NCBI GenBank assembly: GCA_020629475.1
Contig: JAHDDF010000006.1
Location: 1 to 33,845 of the forward strand
Direction: 5' to 3'
DNA length: 33,845 bases
Origin: Saprospiraceae bacterium
GTDB lineage: Bacteria > Bacteroidota > Bacteroidia > Chitinophagales > Saprospiraceae
This document shows, piece after piece, positions 25,338 through 33,385 of the stretch. A program made the position numbers and the translations under genes. Below the pieces are notes generated by a model that did no database searches, had not been told where the DNA came from, and was given only the letters and a program-made list of their open reading frames with translations. Each line of letters begins with the position of its first letter. Positions within the stretch are counted from its first letter, which is position 1.

Positions 25338-26282
25338 TTAATTAAAGAATGTCGAAATCAATTTAGCCACATCTTCCGGTTTTTCCTCCGCAATAAAGTG
25401 ATGGGTTCCCGGAACAATGTGTTTGTTCTCCGCTGAAACCCCGAAGCTCTCAGCAATATTATCCATAATTTTATCGGCAGGAAGAAAAGGATCATCCTCA
25501 CCCCAAACCAAGGAAACCGGAATTCCCGAAGCCTTCATATAAGAATGATAGGTTTCCAAATTTTTAAGCGTATTGTCAAAATCGGTAAAGAAGGCATAAA
25601 TTGCTTTGTTTCCTCCTTCACGCATGGGTGTCCAATATGCTAATTTCTCTTCCTTGGAAAACTTCATTTTCCCGCTTCCCTTCTTCAATGTATTCCCCAT
25701 TATCATCTTTCCCGGAAAACGAGTCTTATATCGAGACAAAATAAATTTGCCCCAAGCCTTATCCTTTTTGAAATTCACCGGCGGTTCAAATCCCTTACCG
25801 ATGGTATTCAAAACCGTCATTCTTTTAATGGATTTTGGATGCTTTCCGATCAACTCCCAAGTCCATAATCCACCGGCATCATGAAGTACGTGATTCCATT
25901 CTTTGATTCCGAGATGATCCATTAATCCCTTCAGTCTTTCGGCATGTCTTGCCGGTGAATATATTTCGTATCCTTCCGGTTTATCACTTCCGCCATAGCC
26001 CAACATATCAGGCATGATAACGCGGTAACCTTCCGCAACTAAAATCCGGGCGACCTTTCGGTACATAAAAGATGATGTGGGAACACCATGCAATAAAAGA
26101 ATCGGTTCACCTTTACCTATATCTATGTAGGCAATCTTTCCGTCCGCATGGTCAAAGTACTTTTGAAAGGAGCGATGCTCCGAAAGATTTTCCGCTTTGT
26201 ACATGGATTCATTTTGACCGGTTAAGGCAGGGCAAGCTGCCAATAGTGTGAATAACACTAGGAAAATACGTGATTTCAACAT
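25338..26282 (-). CDS. Exported alpha/beta hydrolase, haloalkane dehalogenase-like
   Basis: A 314-residue alpha/beta hydrolase with a signal peptide or lipoprotein signal (LLAACPALTGQ; possible lipobox Cys17). HGVPTSSFMYR carries the oxyanion His-Gly (65-66). The nucleophile elbow is HDAGG with Asp135, as in the haloalkane dehalogenase and epoxide hydrolase group, not Ser. WGEDDPFLP gives the acid and GTHHFI the histidine. Substrate cannot be told from the sequence. It is the first gene of a compact minus-strand run and borders the putative origin. Confidence 0.82.
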   Translation of the reverse strand: MLKSRIFLVLFTLLAACPALTGQNESMYKAENLSEHRSFQKYFDHADGKIAYIDIGKGEPILLLHGVPTSSFMYRKVARILVAEGYRVIMPDMLGYGGSDKPEGYEIYSPARHAERLKGLMDHLGIKEWNHVLHDAGGLWTWELIGKHPKSIKRMTVLNTIGKGFEPPVNFKKDKAWGKFILSRYKTRFPGKMIMGNTLKKGSGKMKFSKEEKLAYWTPMREGGNKAIYAFFTDFDNTLKNLETYHSYMKASGIPVSLVWGEDDPFLPADKIMDNIAESFGVSAENKHIVPGTHHFIAEEKPEDVAKLISTFFN

Positions 26283-26985
26283 GGTTTATATAAAGTATAA
26301 GCTGTAATGCAATAGCACGACAATATCCAAACCGGAAACGATATTTAGGATAAGATGTTTGTTAATGATCAATGATTCCGGTTTACCAACACCGGAATAT
26401 ATTTACCAACGGGATTCCAAAACAAATCCGTGCATACGTGGATAATTGCTTCTCCACAAAATACTTTAAATTAATTTACATATAATTAATTACTAGCAAC
26501 TTATGTCGTGGATTTACTAACATTAAATATGTGGAGGAATGTCCGGAAACCTACACGTTTCCCACAGCATTCCACAAAAGAAACTAAGGAAAAGCAAGTC
26601 AACATATCCATACTGCTAATTTTGGTGGATATCCACTATCGTTTTCCACGATAAAAAAGACTTACCGGTTTTCCCCATTAAAAAAGTTACCGGGTTAGTA
26701 GTTTTTCCACAGGCTGTTGATAACCCTGTTAATTACTCTCTTTCAGCACTTTTTGATGTTAACTTTCCGGTAGGATAAAAACGTGGATTGTTCAAACCGG
26801 CTTTACAAAAGAAATTTCCCGTTTTCTTTCCACGAACTAACACTACTGATGATAAGAGGCTTTTTTAAAATTTAAAAACATTCTTAATTATCATAGATCA
26901 TTATAGAGAGCGTGTTGGAGAAAACAAAATGATTTTGTTTTCCTTGATCTTTGTGTTGTATCCGGAATTGAATTATCTAAGTTGA
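26283..26985. other. oriC: Putative chromosomal replication origin (oriC)
   Basis: A 703-bp AT-rich gap. Between 26437 and 26835 there are roughly ten TCCAC(A/G) motifs on both strands. The ones closest to the DnaA box TTATCCACA, with one mismatch each, are TTATCCACG (minus, 26437-26445), TTCTCCACA (26450-26458), TTTTCCACA (26703-26711) and the facing TGTTGATAA (26715-26723). Other elements are the palindrome GTGGATATCCAC (26625-26636), ATTCCGGT-8-ACCGGAAT (26375-26398), the direct repeat TTTACCAAC (26382 and 26402), and AT-only tracts at 26464-26493 and 26864-26890 that could be unwinding elements. Genes diverge from it and parS sites lie 12 kb away. Confidence 0.65.
26920..26942. repeat. 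23-bp palindrome upstream of ctaA
   Basis: GAAAACAAAAT and ATTTTGTTTTC form a perfect 11-bp inverted repeat around a single G. It lies 44 bp upstream of the ctaA ATG. It could be a regulatory operator for ctaA or part of the origin's right flank. Confidence 0.45.
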
Positions 26986-28110
26986 ATGAGTATGGGAATT
27001 TTAAATAATATTGAACTACAGGACAAGGGACGGAAAATTGTATCCGCTTGGTTATTGGTGGGGATGATACTTGTTCTTGGACAAATCGTTGTCGGCGGCA
27101 TAACCCGTTTAACGGATTCCGGTTTATCCATTACGGAATGGGAGGTAGTAAAAGGAACCCTGCCGCCACTAAACACGGATGACTGGAATATCGCCTTCGA
27201 GAAATACAAGGAGGGCGCCAAGCATCAATACGAGATTAAGAACCCGGATATGACGCTTGGGGAATTTAAGGTTATCTATTTCTGGGAATGGTTTCATCGC
27301 TTTTGGGCGCGTTCCATGGGGCTTATATTTTTCTTCCCGTTTATGTATTTCCTTTTTCGTGGGTATTTCTCCAAGAAAATACTGCTTAGATTGGGCATTG
27401 TCATCCTTTTAGCCGCCTCGGCGGCAATAATGGGGTGGTTGATGGTGGATAGCGGCATACAAAACACCCAAAGCGAGCTGGAGTCCGAGATATTGCGTAC
27501 ACGGGTTAGTGCCTATAGGCTTATTGCTCACTTGACCATTGCTACCCTTCTCTTTGGTTATTTATGGTGGACTTATTTATTGCAACGTTTTCCTGAAAGA
27601 CCGTTGAAAAACATGTTGAAAACCCGAAGACTAGCTTTTTGGGTAGGAGGCGTTCTAGTTTTACAAATTCTCCTTGGTGGATTAATGGCAGGAACAAAAG
27701 CAGGGCTGGTTCATCCACATTTTCCGTTTTTTGTTGAGGGAGATCAATTGTATCATCAATTGTTGAATAATAAGCAGATAGGTGTGGATAACTTTGTTGA
27801 TTATGAGAAGTATACTACTCCGCAAGCATGGATTCAAGTATTCCATAGAGGTACAGCTTATTTGCTGACAATCATGATTTTAGTGTTATTTTTTAGAATT
27901 AGGAAGGAGAATCCAAGTGAAAGATTATCCAAAGGGAATGTAGTGTTAGTAATTTTGTTAGGAATCCAGTTTTTCCTAGGAGTCATTACCGTTCTGAATT
28001 CAATAGGCTCTATTCCTGTTGTTTACGGTGTATTACATCAAGCTTTTGCCTTGATTCTTTTTGGTGCCTTACTTTATGTGACATATTGGCTGCGAAAGCC
28101 GAATTATTAA
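26986..28110 (+). CDS. ctaA: Heme A synthase (COX15/CtaA)
   Basis: A 374-residue integral membrane protein with about eight transmembrane helices. It oxidises heme O to heme A for aa3-type cytochrome oxidases. Four expected heme-binding or structural histidines are visible: His104 (EWFHRFWARS), His182 (RLIAHLT), His287 (VFHRGTAYLL) and His351 (VLHQAFAL). The GGITRLTDSGLSITEW motif at about 38-52 is typical of the COX15 type. No oxidase subunit genes are adjacent; it stands alone between the origin candidate and recX. Confidence 0.94.
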   Translation: MSMGILNNIELQDKGRKIVSAWLLVGMILVLGQIVVGGITRLTDSGLSITEWEVVKGTLPPLNTDDWNIAFEKYKEGAKHQYEIKNPDMTLGEFKVIYFWEWFHRFWARSMGLIFFFPFMYFLFRGYFSKKILLRLGIVILLAASAAIMGWLMVDSGIQNTQSELESEILRTRVSAYRLIAHLTIATLLFGYLWWTYLLQRFPERPLKNMLKTRRLAFWVGGVLVLQILLGGLMAGTKAGLVHPHFPFFVEGDQLYHQLLNNKQIGVDNFVDYEKYTTPQAWIQVFHRGTAYLLTIMILVLFFRIRKENPSERLSKGNVVLVILLGIQFFLGVITVLNSIGSIPVVYGVLHQAFALILFGALLYVTYWLRKPNY

Positions 28111-28114
28111 CAAT

Positions 28115-28256
28115 TGTGGAAAAACTTGTTAATAAGATCACCGGATTATGAATTATCCGCAAATGAATCATTCGTAAAGCACTGAACGTCTGTTATTGAC
28201 TAAGTGTTAGTATTATCGGATAAAGGATATTCCTGAAATTGCCCCATTGTGGAAAA
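28115..28256. other. Second group of DnaA-box-like motifs after ctaA
   Basis: In the 138-bp ctaA-recX gap there are TGTGGAAAA (28115-28123), TTATCCGCA (28153-28161), TTATCGGATAA (28213-28223) and TGTGGAAAA (28248-28256, overlapping the recX start). The first, second and fourth are one base from TTATCCACA or its complement. They could form a second DnaA-binding patch flanking ctaA, or simply echo the main cluster. Confidence 0.4.
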
Positions 28257-28731
28257 GAAAAATAAGAAAGGATACGTAGGTAAAACTACCGCCTTGGAGA
28301 AATTGCAGCGCTATTGTGCTTATCAGGATCGTTGCCACAAGGAAGTACGTTCCAAGCTTCTGGATCTAGGAATGTATGGTGACGATCTTGAGGACATTAT
28401 AGTATCCCTGATTCAAGATGATTTTTTAAATGAGGAACGTTTCGCACGTAGTTATGCCCGAGGCAAGTTTAGGATGAAGAAATGGGGAAGAGTAAAAATT
28501 ACAAGGGAGCTTAAGTTCAGGAATATCTCACCTTATTGTTTAAAGAAAGGATTATCCGAAATTAATGAAGAGGAATACCTGGGGGTTTTGATGGAGCTTC
28601 TTGTGAAAAAAAGCGGGAGTTTGAGAGAAAAAGACCGGTATAAGAAAAGAAAAAAGCTCTTTGATTACGCTTTAAATAAGGGATTTGAGACAGAATTGAT
28701 ACGAATTTGCTTAAAGGACTTGACAGATTAG
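28249..28731 (+). CDS. recX: Regulatory protein RecX
   Basis: A 160-residue all-helical RecX that binds and caps RecA filaments. The block DDFLNEERFARSYARGKFRMKKWG is the family signature, followed by VKITRELKFRNIS. The start is GTG at 28249. The length is normal. recA lies 1.9 kb away on the opposite strand beyond rpoN rather than directly adjacent as in many bacteria; recA here is frame-disrupted, so the partner relationship is worth checking. Confidence 0.9.
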   Translation: MEKKNKKGYVGKTTALEKLQRYCAYQDRCHKEVRSKLLDLGMYGDDLEDIIVSLIQDDFLNEERFARSYARGKFRMKKWGRVKITRELKFRNISPYCLKKGLSEINEEEYLGVLMELLVKKSGSLREKDRYKKRKKLFDYALNKGFETELIRICLKDLTD

Positions 28732-28894
28732 AATGAAGTGCATATATTTATGGCATGGTTTTTGATGTTAGAGCGAAATTTTTAAATATCTGATTAATTT
28801 TTAATTCTTTTTTAACTGTTAATCAGTGTGGAATTAGCCCAACTATCCATCTTATACCAAGAACACCATTTTACAGATTGTTTTTACATCGTCA

Positions 28895-28930
28895 CGTTAC
28901 ACTAAAAAGTATCAAAACTTCATTGTAACG
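28895..28930. promoter_or_regulatory. Inverted repeat upstream of rpoN
   Basis: CGTTACA (28895-28901) and TGTAACG (28924-28930) are perfect complements 22 nt apart, ending 17 bp before the rpoN ATG. They could form an operator dyad or a leader hairpin. The rest of the 216-bp recX-rpoN gap is AT-rich without a clear promoter. Confidence 0.3.
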
Positions 28931-28947
28931 CTATCAAATTCCGCGCC

Positions 28948-30513
28948 ATGATCAAACAGGTACAGAAAACTGCAATCATACAGAAACTCTCCCCGCAGCA
29001 GATTCAACTCATGAAGTTGTTGCAGATTCCTACGGCTACTTTGGAGCAAAGAATCAAGGAGGAGTTAGAGGCTAATCCTGCCTTGGAGGAAAGTGAGGAA
29101 GGGGAAAACTCCCTCTCGGAATCCTCATCTGATGATCTCAGGGATGACGAACGTTTCATGAAAGGGGAAAAGGAGTCCAAGGAGGACGGTGAACCCGCTC
29201 CTGACGAATTCGAGGCACCCAAGGATGATTCCATTGAGTTGGATGAATACATCAACGACTATCTGGAGGATGATGTGGCATCCTATAAGCTAAACATTAA
29301 TAATTACTCCCCCGACGACGAGGATAAGACCATGCCCATGGCGGTAGAAAATACCTTCCATGAACATTTGATTCGTCAATTGGGGCTACTGCGTTTGAAT
29401 GATGAGCGTGAAATCACAATCGCAAAGCAAGTAGTAGGTAGTATTGATGATGATGGCTACCTCCGTCGTGAACCCATTTCCATAGTGGATGATCTAATGT
29501 TCGGGCAAAATATTTTTGCTACCGAAGAGGAAATCATGGCAATGATTAAAAAGGTGCAAACCTTTGATCCCCCGGGTGTAGGGGCTAGAAATCTTCAAGA
29601 GGCCTTGGTTTTGCAATTAGAAAGAAAAAATGACTCCGAGGTGTTCACTTTTGAGGAAAAAGCGCCCATTCGTTTAGCGCTTCGTATACTTTCCGAGCAT
29701 TTCAACGAATTCAGCAAGAAACATTATGCCCGTCTTCAACGCCAACTAAACATCAACGAGCGTCAGCTTAAACGAGCGATTGAAGCAATCCTAAAATTAA
29801 ATCCTAAGCCCGCTAGTGGTTATTCTTCCGGAAGCAATTCCCGTGCGGTGCATTATATCGTTCCCGATTTTACCATTACCAATCGTGACGGTGAACTAGA
29901 TCTGGAACTTAATTCCCGCAATGCTCCCGATCTTAGGATCAATGATCACTACAAGGATATGCTTACGTCCTACCAAGGAAACAAGAAAATGGGTAGACGT
30001 ACGGATAAGAAGCAGAAGGATGCCGTGATGTTCATCAAGCAAAAAATAGATTCCGCAAAGTGGTTCATTGATGCCATCAAGCAGCGTCAGGCAACCATGT
30101 ATAAAACCATGTACGCCATCCTTCAGTTGCAATATGACTTTTTCCTTACCGGGGATCAACGTAAACTACGACCGATGATCTTAAAGGATATCGCGGAAAT
30201 GACGGGCTTGGATATCTCCACCGTTTCCCGTGTGGCAAATTCCAAGTATGTTCAAACGGAATTCGGGACCAAGCGTTTGAAGGATTTCTTCTCGGAATCC
30301 CTACAAACCAAATCCGGAGAGGAGGTATCCACTTTGGAGGTGAAAAAGATCCTTACGGATATTATTGCCAATGAAAACAAGCGCAAGCCGCTTTCCGATG
30401 AAAAACTCAAGGAGTTATTAACGGAGCGTGGTTACAACATCGCCCGTAGAACCGTGGCAAAGTACAGGGAGCAATTGAATGTTCCCGTAGCAAGACTAAG
30501 AAAAGAGTTATAA
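28948..30513 (+). CDS. rpoN: RNA polymerase sigma-54 factor
   Basis: A 521-residue sigma-54. The N-terminal activator-contact region is Gln/Leu-rich (KLSPQQIQLMKLLQIPTATLEQRI, ELEANPALEE), followed by an acidic linker (about 50-120), the core-binding domain, a helix-turn-helix near 405-425 (DISTVSRVANSKYVQTEFG) and the intact RpoN box ARRTVAKYRE at 499-508. It lets the cell use -24/-12 promoters with enhancer-binding activators, which are not present here. It ends at a strong terminator. Confidence 0.97.
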   Translation: MIKQVQKTAIIQKLSPQQIQLMKLLQIPTATLEQRIKEELEANPALEESEEGENSLSESSSDDLRDDERFMKGEKESKEDGEPAPDEFEAPKDDSIELDEYINDYLEDDVASYKLNINNYSPDDEDKTMPMAVENTFHEHLIRQLGLLRLNDEREITIAKQVVGSIDDDGYLRREPISIVDDLMFGQNIFATEEEIMAMIKKVQTFDPPGVGARNLQEALVLQLERKNDSEVFTFEEKAPIRLALRILSEHFNEFSKKHYARLQRQLNINERQLKRAIEAILKLNPKPASGYSSGSNSRAVHYIVPDFTITNRDGELDLELNSRNAPDLRINDHYKDMLTSYQGNKKMGRRTDKKQKDAVMFIKQKIDSAKWFIDAIKQRQATMYKTMYAILQLQYDFFLTGDQRKLRPMILKDIAEMTGLDISTVSRVANSKYVQTEFGTKRLKDFFSESLQTKSGEEVSTLEVKKILTDIIANENKRKPLSDEKLKELLTERGYNIARRTVAKYREQLNVPVARLRKEL

Positions 30514-30542
30514 GATAAGTAGAAGATATACGTTCAACAGGA

Positions 30543-30583
30543 AACGCCCCGCTAGCATATGCCGGCGGGGCGTTCCTTTTTTT
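30543..30583 (+). terminator. Rho-independent terminator of rpoN
   Basis: AACGCCCCGC (30543-30552) pairs with GCGGGGCGTT (30565-30574), a perfect 10-bp GC-rich stem with a 12-nt loop, followed by CC and a run of seven T. It is the strongest terminator in the window by GC content and prevents readthrough into the convergent recA region. Confidence 0.92.
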
Positions 30584-30618
30584 GAAAGCTTGATTAAGCT
30601 TTCATCTATTAGAAAGGA

Positions 30619-31681
30619 TTATGCTTTAGCAGTCTCTGTCGTTTCCTTGGTTTTTCCTTGGACTTCCTCCAAGGAGATACCTTTTACTTTCGCAATGATT
30701 TTTTGCTCTACCTCAAGGGCGACTTCCGGATTGTCACGGAAGAAGTTTTTCGCCGCTTCGCGGCCTTGGGCAATCTTGGCGTCATCATAAGCGTACCAAG
30801 CACCGGATTTTTTCACCACTTCGTATTGTACACCCAAATCAACGATTTCACCCGTCTTAGAGATCACCGTACATGATGTCAAATTCCGCAATACGGAATG
30901 GAGGGGCTAGTTTGTTTTTCACTACTTTCACCTTTACGTGGTTACCCACTACATTTCCTTCCTTATCCTTGATAGCGGAACCGGAACGGCGAATATCCAA
31001 ACGCTGGGAAGCGTAGAATTTAAGAGCGTTACCACCGGTGGTAGTCTCGGGATTACCGAACATTACACCGATTTTCTCACGCAATTGGTTGATGAAAATA
31101 CAGCAAGTATTATGCGCACCAATGGTACCCGTAAGTTTACGAAGCGCTTGGGACATCAAACGAGCTTGAAGACCCATTTTGGACTCACCCATTTCACCTT
31201 CTAATTCCGCACGAGGAACCAATGCCGCAACGGAGTCAATCACCAAAATATCGATAGCACCGGAACGGATTAGGTGTTCCGCGATTTCAAGTGCTTGCTC
31301 ACCGTAACTGGGTTGCGCAATAAGAAGCTCGTCGGTATTAACACCTAAAGCTTCCGCGTAGGTACGATCGAATGCGTGCTCAGCATCAATAAAAGCGGCA
31401 ATACCACCGTCCTTTTGTGCCTCGGCAATGGCATGGATAGCCAAAGTTGTTTTACCGGAGGATTCAGGACCGTAAATTTCAACTACACGTCCCCTGGCAA
31501 AACCACCTATCCCCAAAGCGAGGTTTAAGGTTAAGGAGCCGGTTGATATTTTATCGGACTCGACCACTTGCTTGTCGCCGAGCTTCATTACCGTACCTTT
31601 TCCGTAGGTACGATCTAGTTTTTCTACCGTGAGCTGTAAAGCCTTGAGTTTAGCGCTTTGCTCTTTTGATTCTTTTGCCAT
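30619..31681 (-). pseudogene. recA: recA, split by a net 5-nt deletion (RecA recombinase)
   Basis: The first frame (31681 to 30857, 274 aa) is a normal RecA core: Walker [26 protein letters not shown] and the [19 protein letters not shown] loops are all intact. It then stops at DIMYGD-L-stop where the family continues YGEGISK. The expected continuation [21 protein letters not shown] lies in the +1 frame from 30864 and stays open to 30619 (TAA), giving the missing C-terminal domain of about 80 residues. About two residues (Glu-Gly) are missing at the junction, so 5 nt are missing, not one homopolymer base. It may be a true frameshift, an assembly error or, less likely, programmed frameshifting. 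As drawn, the core lacks its C-terminal domain. Confidence 0.85.
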
Positions 31682-31796
31682 CTGTAAATAAGGATGTTTG
31701 AAACTAAAATGAAGGGATTTTTCCTCTTCAATCTAAAATTACAAAAAAGGAAAGCACTTAATTTTCCATGTAGGCATTTCCTTTAAACTTTACGCA

Positions 31797-31825
31797 ATTA
31801 TAAATCATTTGTTTTTAATTGTCAA
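31797..31825 (-). promoter_or_regulatory. recA promoter, perfect TTGACA-17-TATAAT
   Basis: On the minus strand TTGACA (31825-31820) and TATAAT (31802-31797) are separated by exactly 17 bp, the ideal E. coli sigma-70 promoter, and the -10 also reads TATAATTG, one base from the Bacteroidota TAnnTTTG. Start would be near 31790, about 110 nt before the recA ATG. No SOS/LexA operator was recognised next to it. Confidence 0.6.
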
Positions 31826-32105
31826 GCAGGGAACGATTTTTTTTAATTTTTTGTTTTAAAAATGTTTTAATCCATTTCTGCATCTTAACACCTATATCAT
31901 AGATGAAAAAAGAGAAAAATGTGAGCGTGTAATGTGTTTTTTTCAACAAAAATATTTTTTAATAATAAGGAACTGACAGGGCGTAAGTATTATTTATGAA
32001 AAAAGAATATGTGTATTTGTGGTTTTTGTAAATGATTATGTATTGATATTCTGTTTTTTTGACATAACTCTATGTTATTCGGTGAGTTATGCAAGAAATT
32101 AATAT

Positions 32106-32136
32106 AAAAAAAAGTACTCCCGGATGCGGAAGTATT
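32106..32136 (-). terminator. Minus-strand terminator behind the SUKH gene, beyond the peptide gene
   Basis: AGTACTCCCG (32113-32122) pairs with CGGAAGTATT (32127-32136) around GATG, nine pairs with one mismatch. On the minus strand it is followed by seven T (plus A run 32106-32112). The only minus-strand gene upstream that it could serve is the SUKH gene ending at 32420, so the predicted transcript end crosses the whole peptide gene. Confidence 0.65.
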
Positions 32137-32221
32137 GCCATTTTCAAATAACTTAGTATCAGCGAAACGATTATATACTGATTGCATACTGAGATTTCAC
32201 GAAACAAAACGTGGAAAACCA

Positions 32222-32395
32222 ATGAAAAAAGCCAAAAGCATACTTAGCTTCCTTAGAGGAGGCAAGAAAGAGGAATCTAAGCCAAAACTTAATATTAAAG
32301 TTTTGGATAAGGATGAGATGTCCAACGTAAAAGGTGGACGCAAGAACATTCCCCCACGGGATTATTCCGGTTGTGGTGGTATGATTCCGCAATAG
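32222..32395 (+). CDS. GG-leader RiPP-like precursor peptide
   Basis: A 57-residue peptide: MKKAKSILSF, basic middle, then LNIKVLDKDEMSNVKGG (to residue 39) and a short C-terminal core RKNIPPRDYSGCGGMIPQ. The leader pattern Leu-x-Lys-x-Glu-Met-x-x-Val-Lys-Gly-Gly is that of Bacteroidota natural-product precursors (TIGR04149-like), which are cut after GG by a peptidase-containing ABC transporter. The core has a single Cys, two Pro and CGG. The start is ATG at 32222; an upstream in-frame ATG (32135) lies in the terminator hairpin and is less likely. No modifying enzyme or exporter is inside the window. It faces a SUKH gene 24 bp away. Confidence 0.6.
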   Translation: MKKAKSILSFLRGGKKEESKPKLNIKVLDKDEMSNVKGGRKNIPPRDYSGCGGMIPQ

Positions 32396-32419
32396 AGAAG
32401 TATAAGCCTAGGAAATGTT

Positions 32420-33385
32420 TTAATTCCCTAAGGCTCCCAATAAGATATCCAGGTAGTCGAAAGGCAAATCCTCCAAGGGTTTGTCTTTTTGCCATTTATG
32501 GAGGTAGCTACTATTTTCACCGGGTTCCGCAATATCCATTAAAATAGCCGTTCGGGTTTCCTTGTTAATGAAAACGGGAAGCATTCCTTCCGCTCGCTCC
32601 TTAAAACCTTTTTCGTAAAGTGCCATGGAGTCCTCAAGGCTAACCATGGAGTAATCCATACCATCAATATTAAAAATTCCTTTATCCTCGATTTGACCGT
32701 TATGGCATTTCCGGTAAGTGGTATCAAAATGCTCGTTTACGTCAACCGTGAGTAAGCCGTCAAAATGTGTATTGAGGAAATCTTGGAACCGGTGCCTAAG
32801 TTCAGGAAGTTCGGAATAAGGCGGTCGGAAATTGGATATGAAGGTTTTGTTGTTTCTCAGTTCCGTCCAGATTACATCAACCGTGGTATTTTGCAATACG
32901 CCAAAATCCCCGATTCTATATCGCCCCGCCTCAAGGCAATCGGCAATTAAATCCAAATATGCTGAAAGGGAGGAATAAGTATAGTAATCGGATTCCAGGG
33001 AAACGGTATGTAATTCCCCGTTTGATAAATCCATAAACATATACCCCGTAGGAAACTTAAAAATGGGCGCGCGCTTTTCGGGGAATTCGGTTTCCTCTTC
33101 CCCATCCATGCTTCGCCAAATTTTCAGGAATTGCTCCGCTTGTTCCTCGGAGTCAATCATCTGCTCTGCGGATAACAATACGAAGGAATCAACACCATCA
33201 AACAGGATTGGGACGTCTTCTTTTTGACCATTATGGATAGCCAAGCAATCTTTTAATTCTTGGGGAACTTCCCCGAATCTTCGTTCTAATTTTTTGATGT
33301 CCCTTTCATCGGCACCGTTAGCAAAATCCCCGAGTTCTTTCCCCTCCAACCAACTGTCTAATCTATTCCAAATATCCTGCATCAT
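32420..33385 (-). CDS. SMI1/KNR4 (SUKH) family protein
   Basis: I place the start at ATG 33385 (321 residues), not the longer frame, because this ATG overlaps the upstream stop as ATGA. The N-terminal half has the SUKH signature GADERDIKKLERRFGEVPQ and AIHNGQ, common in immunity proteins that neutralise nuclease or other toxins and in peptide-system accessory proteins; FDGVDSFVLLSAEQ and IFKFPTGYMFMDLSNG follow. The C-terminal half (about 165-321) is not recognised. Next to a precursor peptide, immunity is a reasonable inference, not shown. The upstream membrane gene is translationally coupled. Confidence 0.78.
   Translation of the reverse strand: MMQDIWNRLDSWLEGKELGDFANGADERDIKKLERRFGEVPQELKDCLAIHNGQKEDVPILFDGVDSFVLLSAEQMIDSEEQAEQFLKIWRSMDGEEETEFPEKRAPIFKFPTGYMFMDLSNGELHTVSLESDYYTYSSLSAYLDLIADCLEAGRYRIGDFGVLQNTTVDVIWTELRNNKTFISNFRPPYSELPELRHRFQDFLNTHFDGLLTVDVNEHFDTTYRKCHNGQIEDKGIFNIDGMDYSMVSLEDSMALYEKGFKERAEGMLPVFINKETRTAILMDIAEPGENSSYLHKWQKDKPLEDLPFDYLDILLGALGN

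Larger units (their letters stand above)
31682..32221. other. 540-bp AT-rich gap between recA and the precursor peptide gene
   Basis: Apart from the recA promoter, this divergent gap holds CATAACTC (32063-32070) with GAGTTATG (32084-32091), a perfect 8-bp dyad with a 13-nt loop, and a minus-strand terminator at 32106-32136. The region 31840-32040 is A/T-rich with no feature I can name. The dyad lies about 130 bp before the peptide ATG and could be an operator. Confidence 0.5.

Noticed and set aside
30585-30604. AAAGCTT-GATT-AAGCTTT as a recA terminator
   Set aside because: A clean hairpin, but on the minus strand it is followed by A residues rather than T; the neighbouring GC-rich hairpin serves rpoN.
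32135-32395. Longer 86-codon version of the precursor peptide starting at 32135
   Set aside because: The extra 29 residues lack leader character and the ATG lies inside a terminator hairpin; ATG 32222 gives a typical precursor.
32402-32436. Stem-loop GCCT...AGGC as a terminator between the peptide and SUKH genes
   Set aside because: Imperfect stem with a bulge and mismatches, no T run on either strand, and it overlaps the SUKH coding end.
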